DNA from: Paenibacillus sp. FSL R10-2782 | GTDB lineage: Bacteria; Bacillota; Bacilli; Paenibacillales; Paenibacillaceae | NCBI RefSeq assembly: GCF_038592985.1 | Contig: NZ_CP151951.1 | Coordinates: forward strand, 3,153,001 to 3,217,000 | DNA: 64,000 nucleotides | Reading direction: 5' to 3' | In this document: piece by piece, positions 44,892 through 53,744 of the stretch | Position numbering within the stretch: the first letter of the stretch is position 1 | Layout: each line of letters opens with the position of its first letter | Translations under genes and position numbers: made by a program | Notes under the pieces: model-generated | What the model was told of the DNA's origin: nothing | What the model saw: the letters and a program-made list of their open reading frames with translations, nothing else | Database searches by the model: none

Positions 44892-45587
44892 TTACATATT
44901 AACCTTTTCTTCCCGTTTGAACAGTCGAAATGGAGATCGGTTGTTGGCCCTATTGATTTTTGCCATCCCTCCATACCAGAGGAATGCCATCAGAGGGATG
45001 ATAAACCAGATCCAGTCATGTGAAATTGTCGTCAGAATCAGGTCATATATGCCATGCCAGAACCACGGAAGTACCAGTGACAGAAGCAACATATATTTGC
45101 TTTTCCAGTCCTCTGAAAACCTGGCCTTCCCCATGTAATAGCCCATCATGACTCCAAACATCGCATGACCGGAGACCGGAAGCAATGATCTCATCAGCAT
45201 CATACTAACAGAAGCGTGGCCTGCCCATGCGTACAACAGATTTTCAACGGTTGCAAATCCAAGGGAGATTGCGGTGGCATACAAAATACCGTCATAAGGT
45301 TCATCGAACTCGGTGTGACTATATATAAAGTGGTACAGCAAAAACCATTTAAAAAACTCTTCCACTCCGGCCGAAATGCCGAACACCTGAAATAACGTAT
45401 TATCCCCCAGCCAAAGCAGCAACCCGCGTTGAAAAATCATGACAGGCAGTACCACCAAAAAACCGAGCAAAAACACTTTGATAACCATGTGCAGCGGCTC
45501 GGATTCATATCTGTCCTTCAAGTAAAAATACATTAATAAGGCGAGACCCGGCGCAGTTGCTGCCGCTAAAACAGAAAACAGAAGCAC
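44892..45587 (-). CDS. prsW: Site-1 protease PrsW, intramembrane metalloprotease
   Basis: 231 residues, about seven membrane helices, GTG start with GGAGGGATG upstream. Conserved APGLALLMYFYLKDRYESEP (about 12-31), GVEEFFKWFLLYHFIY (about 75-90, EE-x3-K) and HAMFGVMMGYYMG / FWHGIYD support the PrsW family. In B. subtilis PrsW cleaves anti-sigma RsiW; whether the substrate here is RsiW or the membrane partner at 7013-7639 is unknown. Confidence 0.93.
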   Translation of the reverse strand: MLLFSVLAAATAPGLALLMYFYLKDRYESEPLHMVIKVFLLGFLVVLPVMIFQRGLLLWLGDNTLFQVFGISAGVEEFFKWFLLYHFIYSHTEFDEPYDGILYATAISLGFATVENLLYAWAGHASVSMMLMRSLLPVSGHAMFGVMMGYYMGKARFSEDWKSKYMLLLSLVLPWFWHGIYDLILTTISHDWIWFIIPLMAFLWYGGMAKINRANNRSPFRLFKREEKVNM

Positions 45588-45673
45588 CGATCATCCCTCC
45601 GTAAAAATGAGTCGGCCCTGCATTCAGCGCAGAGCCGACAAAGTCACTTCGATATTACTTTTCCTTTGTCTCA

Positions 45674-46288
45674 TTAAGAGCGGCTGTCAAAATGAGTGCA
45701 GATGACATCAATCGCCTGTTCAGGAATGACCAGCTTGCCATACTCCTCCAGCATTGCCGGTGTTACGGATGAGCCTTCCCCAAATTCAGCAAGAACCGCG
45801 ATCAAGGCCGCAAGCTTGGGCTCTTCCACTTCTTCAGGTTCCAAATGCAGAATCCATTTTCCTCTATAATGATACAGCTTGCCTGCATCCGTGGTGTTAC
45901 TACGGAGCATGTGAGCCGCTTCTATGAGTACTTCGAAATCGCTAAACGCGTAGACGATGGAATCGCTGTGCTCCAGCGTAACTTCCATTTCATATACTTC
46001 CTCCGGAAGATCATCATCGGGACCCGAGCCATATTGCTGGTGGTCGTATTTCCCCCGAGTGACGATAACTACCATGCCCTGAGCAGGAAGCGCAAATACT
46101 TCGACAGCTAACGGTCCCGTGGCGTCGAAGCCCAGCTCACTATATGCCTGATCCATCATTTCGGTGAACAGCTCATGGACTCTTGGAATCTCTTGCCACA
46201 TATCGTCTTTTTGAATACCGCGTTCGCTCAAATCGTCAAAGGTAAGGAAAATCCGTATCTTGTCTTGGCTTAATCTTTCTATTTTCAT
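45674..46288 (-). CDS. MecA/YpbH-family ClpC adaptor
   Basis: 204 residues. N-terminal MKIERLSQDKIRIFLTFDDL (1-20) is the substrate-recognition region of MecA proteins; an acidic linker (GSGPDDDLPEEVYEM) follows, and the C-terminal domain (about 110-200: LRSNTTDAGKLYHYRGKW, LAEFGEGS) is the ClpC-binding part. MecA and its paralogue YpbH deliver ComK and other proteins to ClpCP. Length (about 200) and position near prsW fit YpbH; MecA cannot be excluded. Confidence 0.9.
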   Translation of the reverse strand: MKIERLSQDKIRIFLTFDDLSERGIQKDDMWQEIPRVHELFTEMMDQAYSELGFDATGPLAVEVFALPAQGMVVIVTRGKYDHQQYGSGPDDDLPEEVYEMEVTLEHSDSIVYAFSDFEVLIEAAHMLRSNTTDAGKLYHYRGKWILHLEPEEVEEPKLAALIAVLAEFGEGSSVTPAMLEEYGKLVIPEQAIDVICTHFDSRS

Positions 46289-46418
46289 ACTGGACCCTCC
46301 TCCTGGCAGCCGAGTGTTATTAACAGATTATGATGCATTTATGGTGCTTGTGAAGAAAATGGTTCTATGTAATCATGTTATCATTTTATAATCGTAAATG
46401 CACGCAATAAAAATGATA

Positions 46419-46468
46419 AAAAAAAGAATCATTTGAACGGCTTTTACAAAAAAGCCGCAAAATGATTC
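46419..46468 (-). terminator. Terminator after the 125-aa gene
   Basis: A roughly 19-bp stem (GAATCATTTGAACGGCTTTT with AAAAGCCGCAAAATGATTC, one bulge), loop ACAA, and an 8-base T-run on the minus strand. Confidence 0.9.
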
Positions 46469-46485
46469 GGGATAGAGGTTCCGGG

Positions 46486-46863
46486 TTACAAACCCGGTAC
46501 GGCTGTATGAGTTTCTTTCAGGATTTGCTCGACCTCACGCTTAACATCGGGACTGGTGCTGATAAAATCTTTAATCAGCTTCATATTTTCTTCTTTTGTT
46601 TGGGCTGTATGGGCGCTATGAGCTGTTTTATCTGTTGTGGAACGGTGATCGTGATCCTTATGGGTGTCTTGCTTGTTAAGCGTAATATCACCCATCCCGG
46701 GGAACGCCGCATCCATCATTTTGGTACGGGCTTTTTGAACCAGATTACCGCCCTTTTTTCCATCCATGTTCATAGATAAGCCTAACATACTGCGGTTACG
46801 GGAGATCATAGTGCTCGCCACTGCACCCAAAACGATTCCCAGGAAAAATGAAGATGTTTTCAC
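46486..46863 (-). CDS. Small membrane-anchored protein of unknown function
   Basis: 125 residues from a GTG at 46863 with GGGAGG upstream. An N-terminal hydrophobic segment with small residues (SFFLGIVLGAVASTMIS, about 4-20) resembles YtxH-like membrane proteins; the rest is charged, with a His/Asp/Thr-rich middle (KDHDHRSTTDKTAHSAH) that could bind metal. No domain assignment. It is divergent from the polysaccharide deacetylase gene, sharing a 93-base promoter region. Confidence 0.7.
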   Translation of the reverse strand: MKTSSFFLGIVLGAVASTMISRNRSMLGLSMNMDGKKGGNLVQKARTKMMDAAFPGMGDITLNKQDTHKDHDHRSTTDKTAHSAHTAQTKEENMKLIKDFISTSPDVKREVEQILKETHTAVPGL

Positions 46864-46956
46864 ATTTAGAACCTCCCTTTGTGGTAGAATCAAGCATAGT
46901 GTTCGTCAGCAGAGACAAACTCATACGGTATAAATACAGGAAGGTGAGATGAATTA

Positions 46957-47883
46957 ATGGGTACAAAAACAGCAGCCGCCTTGTTGACCGCATGTCTGCT
47001 GCTAAGTGCTTGTACTGCGGCCAAGCCGGAATCGGCAGCCACAAGCAATAACCAGACCCCGGCAACGTCTGAAACCAGTGACAACACAGACAAAGGACAG
47101 GGCACAGCTTCTTCCCCAACCAACAGCAGTGAGCATGCAGGCAGTAATCATGTTAACAACTCAGCAGTCCAAATAACACCGCAAACTGGCAACACCGTGG
47201 CCGACAGCAACGAGGCTATAAATTCAACGGCTAATGCTAACAAAACGTATCATTTGGACAAGGCTTACAACGTGGTCCCTAACCAGCAAGGAGCGGAGAA
47301 AAAGGTTGTTTTGCTGACCTTTGACGACGGACCCAAGGAAGCGGTCATGATCAACAAAATCATTGACATACTGGACAAGCACAAGGCTAAAGCCATTTTC
47401 TTCGTAAACGGTTACCGCGTAAAGGAGCACCCTGAGCTGCTCAAGCTCATACATGACCGTGGGCAGCCCATTGGCAACCATAGCTGGGATCACATCGTAC
47501 TAAAGAACAAATCCGAGGCCGAAGTGGAGAAGCAAATTGAATCGGTGCAAAAAATTGTTAAGGACACAACGGGTCAAACGCCGCTGTTCTTCCGCCCTCC
47601 TCATGGTGCAGGTGGGGATGTCGGCCGCAAGGTCGCCAAGGAAAACGGGCTGTTATATATGACATGGTCCGTTGGTTCGCTCGATTGGACAATGAAAAAG
47701 AGCCAGCCGAATAAAACCGATTCAATTCTCAAAAATGTGACGGAGCAATTGCATCCAGGCAGTAATATTTTAATGCATGAGCTGCCATGGACCGTAGAAG
47801 CATTGGATAACCTGTTGACCCGTCTGGAGCAAAAGGGTTACCAATTTGTCGATCCACAAAGTATTGAGGTGCCTGTCAGTTAA
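46957..47883 (+). CDS. Polysaccharide deacetylase lipoprotein (NodB homology)
   Basis: 308 residues. Signal peptide with lipobox LLSAC (Cys near 19), a 90-residue Asn/Ser/Thr-rich linker, then a NodB domain (about 105-300): TFDDGPKE (catalytic Asp and metal-binding Asp), HSWDH (metal-binding His pair), RPPHGAGG and the C-terminal LMHELPWTVEAL. All metal-site residues are present, so it should deacetylate cell-wall glycan (peptidoglycan GlcNAc, as PgdA-type enzymes) at the outer face of the membrane. Followed by a strong terminator. Confidence 0.92.
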   Translation: MGTKTAAALLTACLLLSACTAAKPESAATSNNQTPATSETSDNTDKGQGTASSPTNSSEHAGSNHVNNSAVQITPQTGNTVADSNEAINSTANANKTYHLDKAYNVVPNQQGAEKKVVLLTFDDGPKEAVMINKIIDILDKHKAKAIFFVNGYRVKEHPELLKLIHDRGQPIGNHSWDHIVLKNKSEAEVEKQIESVQKIVKDTTGQTPLFFRPPHGAGGDVGRKVAKENGLLYMTWSVGSLDWTMKKSQPNKTDSILKNVTEQLHPGSNILMHELPWTVEALDNLLTRLEQKGYQFVDPQSIEVPVS

Positions 47884-47922
47884 CAGCCCTTATACTTCTA
47901 TATACCGTTCCTAAATAATGGC

Positions 47923-47975
47923 AAAAGAGCCTCTTTACCCGCAAGTCTTATAAGCGGGTAAAGAGGCTCTTTTAG
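47923..47975. terminator. Bidirectional terminator after the deacetylase gene
   Basis: A perfect 20-bp stem: 47923-47942 pairs with 47954-47973, flanked by A- and T-runs, serving both the deacetylase gene and the convergent 48041-48376 gene. Confidence 0.92.
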
Positions 47976-48040
47976 TATACCATTCGCAATGCTTGATCCT
48001 ATAAATAACTCTACACACAAGCGATCACACAGGTTTGTAA

Positions 48041-48376
48041 TTACCAAAGCATTTTACTAATGGGCGGTGCCCCTTTGATGCCCCACCACAGCAATGCTGC
48101 TGTAATCAGCACAAAAAGTGTGCTCAAAAAATTTAAAAACCACTTGCTCACCCGGATACGGCGGGACGGAAACATTTCTGCCCGTGTCCGGTACTCACTG
48201 ACAGGAGCATCATCTTCCATCGTCACAGCAACTTCCGGTGCAGCAGCAACGTGAGCCAATTCCGGTGCGGGCCGTGAAGCACGGGAGCGAACCGGTTTTG
48301 GACTGTTATCTTCCTTGCCTTTGCGTCCATTTCGGCGGGTGCCGTAAGTCTGCACTCTGCTAAGTTCCTGATTCAT
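48041..48376 (-). CDS. Small C-terminally membrane-anchored protein
   Basis: 111 residues. The N-terminal two thirds are basic, Pro/Ala/Arg-rich and probably disordered; a single membrane helix lies at about 80-99 (FLNFLSTLFVLITAALLWWG), followed by a short outside tail. No known domain. Its ATG overlaps the stop of the CPBP protease gene (ATGA), so both are made together; it might be a partner or substrate of that protease. Confidence 0.68.
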   Translation of the reverse strand: MNQELSRVQTYGTRRNGRKGKEDNSPKPVRSRASRPAPELAHVAAAPEVAVTMEDDAPVSEYRTRAEMFPSRRIRVSKWFLNFLSTLFVLITAALLWWGIKGAPPISKMLW

Positions 48377-48960
48377 GCTTCATACCTCCGAAAACGTAGC
48401 GCCAAACCGGATATGAGGTCAATCACAAAATGACAAATAATCGGCGCCCACAGGCTACCAGTCTGCACGTATATGTAGCCCAAACCGTAACTACTCAGAA
48501 AAACCCAGCCTGTTGGAATCCAATGCCGCAAATAACGGATGTGGATGACCGCAAACAAGATACTTGTCCAGTAAGGCCCAAAGCTGTACTGAATCGCTCC
48601 TCTGAACAATAGTTCCTCACAGATCGAAACGATGGCTGCTATACATACAATATGCCAGATGGGGCGGTTTTGAAACAGCATCTGGTTAATGCCCCCGTCA
48701 TCCATAGCATCCTCGGGCATAATCCGAGACAGGAGCAGATCCACCAGCAGCATAGCCGCAGCCAGTCCCAAACCCCACCACAAAACATGCAAACTGCTCG
48801 GCCAGGCAAACAGCTCCAGCACATTTCTTTTCTGAAAAATAATCCAGATTGCGCCGACCAACAGGGTCAGTCCCTGGGTTAGATACAAATTGTAAAGCAG
48901 CAAGCGGTCATTCAATTCATGAATTTGCGCTCTTTTCCATTTCATTTTAAGCTTTTTCAT
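48373..48960 (-). CDS. CPBP-family intramembrane metalloprotease
   Basis: 195 residues, five to six membrane helices. The catalytic motifs are CEELLFRGAIQ (EExxxR, about 113-123), FAVIHIRY (FxxxH, about 135-142) and ICHFVIDL (HxxxD/N, about 177-184). CPBP (Abi/Rce1-type) proteases process membrane proteins or modify peptides such as bacteriocins; the substrate is unknown. Operon with the small membrane protein. A 170-base AT-rich gap separates it from the divergent T-box promoter. Confidence 0.88.
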   Translation of the reverse strand: MKKLKMKWKRAQIHELNDRLLLYNLYLTQGLTLLVGAIWIIFQKRNVLELFAWPSSLHVLWWGLGLAAAMLLVDLLLSRIMPEDAMDDGGINQMLFQNRPIWHIVCIAAIVSICEELLFRGAIQYSFGPYWTSILFAVIHIRYLRHWIPTGWVFLSSYGLGYIYVQTGSLWAPIICHFVIDLISGLALRFRRYEA

Positions 48961-49097
48961 AGTTAGTTAGTCCTCTGCATAGTCTTCTTAAGCATCATAG
49001 CCAAAAAGTCGAACGGATTCAAGAAGTCTTAAAACTTATTATTCTGCATTCTATCGCTATTTATCTAACCCGGTGTCTACGCACATCACATGTCCTA

Positions 49098-49127
49098 TTG
49101 ACATGTCCATGTAAGCCATGATACATT
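49098..49127 (+). promoter_or_regulatory. serA promoter
   Basis: TTGACA (49098-49103), 18-base spacer, TACATT (49122-49127). Predicted start near 49134, immediately before the T-box leader. Confidence 0.7.
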
Positions 49128-49133
49128 ATGAAA

Positions 49134-49430
49134 AAATTATTATCGACAACAACATTGATGGAGAAAAAGTATTGATTTCGTTTTCAGAGAGCCGGTGCTT
49201 GGGTGAAAGCCGGTGACGGAGTAATTACTTTCAGCGCTCCTGAGTTATTGCACCGAAGCCTTGGGGTAATTTCCCGGCATTAGATGCAATCGGCAGAAAA
49301 CCGTTATCCTTTCGGTCATATTTATGACCGCTGAAGGCAGTCCGTTGCGAAACGGCTGCGAATTAGGGTGGTACCACGATAAACTCTCGTCCCTTACTAT
49401 GGAGATAGTATGTGATTCGGGAGTTTTTTT
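49134..49430 (+). promoter_or_regulatory. T-box riboswitch (serine) ahead of serA
   Basis: Stem I carries the AGAGAG motif and GGTGCTTGGGTGAAAGCC distal loop (about 49185-49212). The conserved T-box core AGGGTGGTACCACG lies at 49365-49378, followed by a terminator (AACTCTCG...CGGGAGTT, then seven T, 49382-49430). The codon in the specifier position, 5 bases before TGAG, is AGC (49233-49235); an overlapping TCA is also serine. Uncharged tRNA-Ser should stabilise the antiterminator and switch on serA. Confidence 0.92.
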
Positions 49431-49657
49431 GATGCCTGCAAACCGCAAAGCGGTTCTGCATACGACCTTTTTAACCGTCAACTTGGTGCCTAATGCTATT
49501 TTATTCCTTTTCTGCGTCAATGCGTTATCACGTTAGTGCTGTCCGCGATCTTCTGCTTTTCAGAAGCAATTCAAGTTTATCTACGTTCTTTATGGAATGT
49601 ATTTCAGTTGAAGTACATCCTGTCCATAAAAGAAGTTAACTTTGAGGAGGAAACCAA
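49431..49657 (+). other. Linker between T-box terminator and serA
   Basis: About 225 bases. It includes a small AACCGC/GCGGTT hairpin at 49440-49456 and short frames without ribosome sites. Nothing else recognised; it is longer than most T-box to gene distances and could contain a second promoter. Confidence 0.4.
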
Positions 49658-51250
49658 ATGTTTAAAGTGTTAGTATCCGATCCGATCAGTGACCTGGGCA
49701 TCCAGCAACTGATGGATGCAGACGATGTCACAGTGGACAAGAACACAGGTCTCAGCGAAGACGAGTTGGTTCAAATTATTGGTGACTATGATGCACTGCT
49801 CGTTCGTAGCCAAACCAAGGTAACAGAACGCATCATGACAGCAGGTAAGAACCTCAAGGTTGTCGGACGCGCCGGTGTTGGAGTGGACAATATCGATCTA
49901 GAAGCGGCAACACAACGAGGAATCATCGTCATTAACGCCCCTGACGGCAACACGATTACGACATGTGAGCATACTTTTGCCATGATGATGGCTCTGGCAC
50001 GTCATATTCCACAGGCGTATGCCAAAACCATCGGCGGTACATGGGATCGTAAAACATTTCTCGGAGTTGAGCTGCGTAACAAAACGCTTGGCGTACTCGG
50101 TATGGGACGCATCGGCAGCGAGGTGGCCAAACGTGCCAAAGCCTTCGGCATGAGCATTCTCGGCTATGATCCGTTTCTGACGGAAGAACGCGCTGAGAAG
50201 CTGGGCATCAAGCTGGCAAGTGTGGACGAAATTATCCGCAACGCGGATTTCATGACGGTACACACCCCGTTAACACCGGAAACGAAGCATATGATTGCCC
50301 GTCCTCAGTTTGAAGTGATGAAAAAAGGGATGCGTATCATCAACTGTGCCCGCGGCGGAGTTATCGATGAATTGGCTCTCGTTGAAGCCATTGATGAAGG
50401 CATCGTTGCCGGCGCAGCCTTTGACGTATTCGAATCGGAGCCGCCAGCCCAGGATCACCCTTTCCTGAGCCATCCGAAAATTATCGTTACTCCGCATCTG
50501 GGTGCATCCACGGTAGAAGCCCAGGAGAATGTAGCAATCGACGTATCCGAGCAGGTGCTGCACATTTTGCGTGATGAGCCGTTCAAAAATGCCGTCAATA
50601 TGCCTCCGGTACCATCTAACGTGATGACGCAATTGCAGCCTTATTTCTCGCTTGGCGAGAAGCTAGGCAGCTTTGCCGCTCAAGTGACGAATCAGGCTGT
50701 ACGTGAAATCCAGGTGGATTACGCAGGTGATCTGTCTTCTGTAGATACACAGCCGCTGACACGTTATATCTTGAAAGGTGTGCTTAGTCGCCATCTGGGC
50801 AGCGATGTTAACATTGTGAACTCTGTCCACCTTGCCAAAACACGTGACATCCATCTTGTCGTCTCTCAGGCTCCGGCTACCAAGGGCTTTACCAACCTGA
50901 TCACCGTCACGCTCAAAACTCAAAGCGGAGAGGAGCAACGTGTAGCAGGTACCCTGCTCGCAGGTTATGGCGAACGTATCGTCCGGTTGAACCAGTTCCC
51001 GGTAGACGTGGCACCAGAAGCGCATTTCCTGCTCATCTCCCACAATGACAAACCCGGCATTATCGGCCGTGTCGGCACTCTGCTTGGGGAGAACGGCGTG
51101 AATATCGCCTCCATGCAGGTAGGACGTAAAATTGTCGGTGGTGAAGCCATCATGATTCTGACCGTTGATAAAGCCGTTCCTAAAGACGTGCTGGTCCAAT
51201 TGGTTGGCTTGCCGGAACTGAATACCGCTCAAGAAGTGGTACTCGATTAA
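49658..51250 (+). CDS. serA: D-3-phosphoglycerate dehydrogenase
   Basis: 530 residues, the long form with substrate, NAD, intervening (ASB) and C-terminal ACT domains. It starts serine synthesis from 3-phosphoglycerate. NAD-binding [17 protein letters not shown] lies at about 148-164, the catalytic Arg in [11 protein letters not shown] (about 228-238), Glu in DVFESEPP and His in [12 protein letters not shown] (about 279-290). The ACT domain (about 455-530) is the likely serine-feedback site. Start has GAGGAGGAAA upstream. Controlled by the serine T-box. Confidence 0.97.
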   Translation: MFKVLVSDPISDLGIQQLMDADDVTVDKNTGLSEDELVQIIGDYDALLVRSQTKVTERIMTAGKNLKVVGRAGVGVDNIDLEAATQRGIIVINAPDGNTITTCEHTFAMMMALARHIPQAYAKTIGGTWDRKTFLGVELRNKTLGVLGMGRIGSEVAKRAKAFGMSILGYDPFLTEERAEKLGIKLASVDEIIRNADFMTVHTPLTPETKHMIARPQFEVMKKGMRIINCARGGVIDELALVEAIDEGIVAGAAFDVFESEPPAQDHPFLSHPKIIVTPHLGASTVEAQENVAIDVSEQVLHILRDEPFKNAVNMPPVPSNVMTQLQPYFSLGEKLGSFAAQVTNQAVREIQVDYAGDLSSVDTQPLTRYILKGVLSRHLGSDVNIVNSVHLAKTRDIHLVVSQAPATKGFTNLITVTLKTQSGEEQRVAGTLLAGYGERIVRLNQFPVDVAPEAHFLLISHNDKPGIIGRVGTLLGENGVNIASMQVGRKIVGGEAIMILTVDKAVPKDVLVQLVGLPELNTAQEVVLD

Positions 51251-51294
51251 TGATCAGCAGCAGAACATATGAACATGCTTTGCTTTTATAAGAG

Positions 51295-51320
51295 AGGCGC
51301 CCGGCTAACCGGGCGTCTTT
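51295..51320 (+). terminator. serA terminator
   Basis: AGGCGCCCGG-CTAA-CCGGGCGTCT followed by TTT; a 10-bp stem 45 bases after the serA stop. Confidence 0.85.
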
Positions 51321-51407
51321 TGTTATATATCCGTAACCAGCATTAGATGTACCTGTTCTGGAAGCTGAATGTTCCACGTTGAACAAGATAAATGTTGATT
51401 TTTCAAC

Positions 51408-51432
51408 AAAAAGCACCCTCTTCCGAGGATGC
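51408..51432 (-). terminator. resE terminator
   Basis: Minus strand GCATCCTC-GGAA-GAGGGTGC followed by TTTTTG, just downstream of the resE stop. Confidence 0.85.
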
Positions 51433-51473
51433 CTGCGAACCGGGGTACATTCTACTGTTGGCTTACAAGCCTG

Positions 51474-52916
51474 TTACAAAGCCCGACTTTGTTTTTTTGA
51501 GATCGGCAGCAAAATAGTGAACTCCGTTCCTTCCCCCAATACGCTGGCAGCGGAGACAGATCCTCCGTGAGCCTCCACAATATTTTTAACAATAGCAAGC
51601 CCCAGACCGGTTCCTTTGTCCACGGCTCTTACTCTAGCCTTGTCTGCCTTGTAAAAGCGGTCAAAAATATAAGGCAGGTCCTCACTGGCAATACCCACAC
51701 CCTCATCCTTAATCCGAATGCGGATCAGCTCATGCCGTTCTCCCAGAATCCGATCGGCACTAATGGTAACACTATTTCCGCCGGGCGTATGCCTGAACGC
51801 ATTATCTAACAAGTTGGTCAGCACCTGCTCCAATCGGTCTTCATCTGCTTCAGGCAGCAGTAGATGCTGACCTTGCTCATGATAATCGAGCGTCAGCCCC
51901 TGTTCCTTAGAGCGCACCGTAAATTTACGGTGAACACGCTCGATCAATTCATTCACATCCACTTCCTGACGGTGCATGTCTGTATGACCTGCCTCCATTC
52001 TGGCTAGATCAAGCAGATCCTTGACCAATCTTCCCATACGCAACGATTCATCATGAATGACCCGTACCAATTCCTCGGATTCTTCTGGTGAGCCAGCCAT
52101 TCCATCAAGCAAGGCCTCGCTATAGCCCTGCATCATGGAAAGCGGTGTACGGATTTCATGGGACACATTAGCGACAAAGTCACTCCGCATCTTCTCCAGC
52201 TTGACTTCCTCCGTGATGTCTCTGAGAACAGCGACAGCGCCACGAATTACATTATCCGTGTACAACGGCGCCATCTGTACCGACCAGGAACCCTGTTTTA
52301 CATGAATATAGTCCCCACCGTCATCTCCTCTATCCATAACAGTGTGGAACAACGGCAGCAATGGACCAGGTACAGACACTCCGAATTCCTCCTGATCATG
52401 CTCTTGCCACTCCAGTTTTTTCCAGCTATCCAACAAACTTTGCGCAGGCGGATTCGTCAAAATGACTTGTCCGCTTCTGTCAAAGGTCATTACAGCATCA
52501 GACATACTTCTCAACACGCTGGACAGATGATTCTTCTCCTCATTCAGACTGCGGATCGTTGCTTCCAGCTCGGTAGACATATGATTAAATGTTTTCGCCA
52601 GTTCGCCAATCTCGTCACTCGTTACCAGCGTAAGCCGCGTATCATACCTTCCCTCACGGATCGCATTCGCCGCCTGAATCAACAGCTGCATAGGCTGCGT
52701 GATTTTAGTAAAAAGAAACAAAGCAAAAAAAGTCGTCAGTAAAAAGCCGACAATGCATGCATAGATGAACAAGTGCTTTATTTCCGTCGATTCATGCGCC
52801 GCGAAATTCCTGTTGATGTACGGCAACAAAAAAAGACCCAGAAAAATAAGCACACAGCCTACCAGACAAATGATGGTGATCCACAGCTTTCCTACCAGCG
52901 ATTTCCAGAAGCTCAC
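51474..52916 (-). CDS. resE: Sensor histidine kinase ResE
   Basis: 480 residues from a GTG at 52916, one base after the resD stop, with GGAGGT upstream; an earlier in-frame GTG precedes that ribosome site. Two membrane helices (about 10-32 and 52-74), HAMP (about 75-127), PAS (about 135-245), HisKA with FVANVSHEIRTPLSMMQGY (phospho-His, about 252) and HATPase with N box TNLLDNAFRHTP, DEGVGI and GTGLGLAIVKNI. With ResD it controls respiratory genes in low oxygen in B. subtilis. The extracellular sensor loop is short. Confidence 0.92.
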   Translation of the reverse strand: MSFWKSLVGKLWITIICLVGCVLIFLGLFLLPYINRNFAAHESTEIKHLFIYACIVGFLLTTFFALFLFTKITQPMQLLIQAANAIREGRYDTRLTLVTSDEIGELAKTFNHMSTELEATIRSLNEEKNHLSSVLRSMSDAVMTFDRSGQVILTNPPAQSLLDSWKKLEWQEHDQEEFGVSVPGPLLPLFHTVMDRGDDGGDYIHVKQGSWSVQMAPLYTDNVIRGAVAVLRDITEEVKLEKMRSDFVANVSHEIRTPLSMMQGYSEALLDGMAGSPEESEELVRVIHDESLRMGRLVKDLLDLARMEAGHTDMHRQEVDVNELIERVHRKFTVRSKEQGLTLDYHEQGQHLLLPEADEDRLEQVLTNLLDNAFRHTPGGNSVTISADRILGERHELIRIRIKDEGVGIASEDLPYIFDRFYKADKARVRAVDKGTGLGLAIVKNIVEAHGGSVSAASVLGEGTEFTILLPISKKQSRAL

Positions 52917-52917
52917 G

Positions 52918-53634
52918 TTATTTTGGTACCTCCAGCTTGTAGCCGACACCCCAAACCGTTGTAATCATAGCCGCTGCCTCCGGTGATACTTTGTTCAGCT
53001 TTTCACGAAGCCGTTTGACGTGTGTATCCACCGTGCGCAGATCACCAAAAAATTCATAATTCCACACATCTTTTAACAGTTCTTCGCGCGAAAATACCTT
53101 GTCCGGCGATACAGCCAAATAGTGCAGCAGCTCATACTCTTTAGGAGTGAGACTGATTTCAATCCCACCTGCGCTTACGCGATGCGCATCATGCTCAATA
53201 ATAAGATTCGGAAAAACAATGCTGTTGCTTGGCACCGTCTCCTTGGTCAAAAAGGCAGTTTCTGACGAACGGCGCAAAATTGCCTTTACCCGATAAATAA
53301 CCTCTCGCGGGCTAAAGGGCTTGACCACATAGTCATCTGCCCCGACCTCAAAGCCCTGTACGCGGTTCACTTCCTCGCCTTTGGCAGTCAGCATGATCAC
53401 AGGTGTAGCTTTGGTTTGACGCAGACGTGTGCAAACTTCAATTCCATCCATGCCCGGTAACATCACATCGAGCAGAATAATGCTGTAATCGTTTGCAGTG
53501 GCTTTATGGAGTGCAATTTCGCCATCCTCAGCTTCATCAATTTCATATCCTTCTTTTTCCAGGTACATCCGCAGAAGCCGGCGAATGCGTTCTTCATCAT
53601 CTACAATTAATATACGGTTGCTTTGTTCTGACAT
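52918..53634 (-). CDS. resD: Response regulator ResD (OmpR family)
   Basis: 238 residues. The receiver domain has the phospho-Asp in LLDVMLPGMDG (about 54-64), acidic pair VDDEER near the start and the conserved Lys in VVKPFSPRE (about 103-111). The C-terminal winged-helix domain (about 135-235) contains LTPKEYELLHYLAVSPDKVF and VDTHVKRLREKL. Precedes resE. The resABC cytochrome-c biogenesis genes that normally lie between rluB and resD are absent. Confidence 0.93.
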   Translation of the reverse strand: MSEQSNRILIVDDEERIRRLLRMYLEKEGYEIDEAEDGEIALHKATANDYSIILLDVMLPGMDGIEVCTRLRQTKATPVIMLTAKGEEVNRVQGFEVGADDYVVKPFSPREVIYRVKAILRRSSETAFLTKETVPSNSIVFPNLIIEHDAHRVSAGGIEISLTPKEYELLHYLAVSPDKVFSREELLKDVWNYEFFGDLRTVDTHVKRLREKLNKVSPEAAAMITTVWGVGYKLEVPK

Positions 53635-53744
53635 ATTCCCAGCCCCTTCGCTAAAAAAAGCATTCTCTCTATTTTACTATTTTCCCGTGCCCGGTCAAAC
53701 CTTGCTCTGTTCATTCAGCTCTCTTTACACCAAAAAGGCCGGGG

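Noticed and set aside
49245..49520. 91-codon minus-strand frame
   Set aside because: Falls within and antisense to the serA T-box leader; explained by the conserved RNA.
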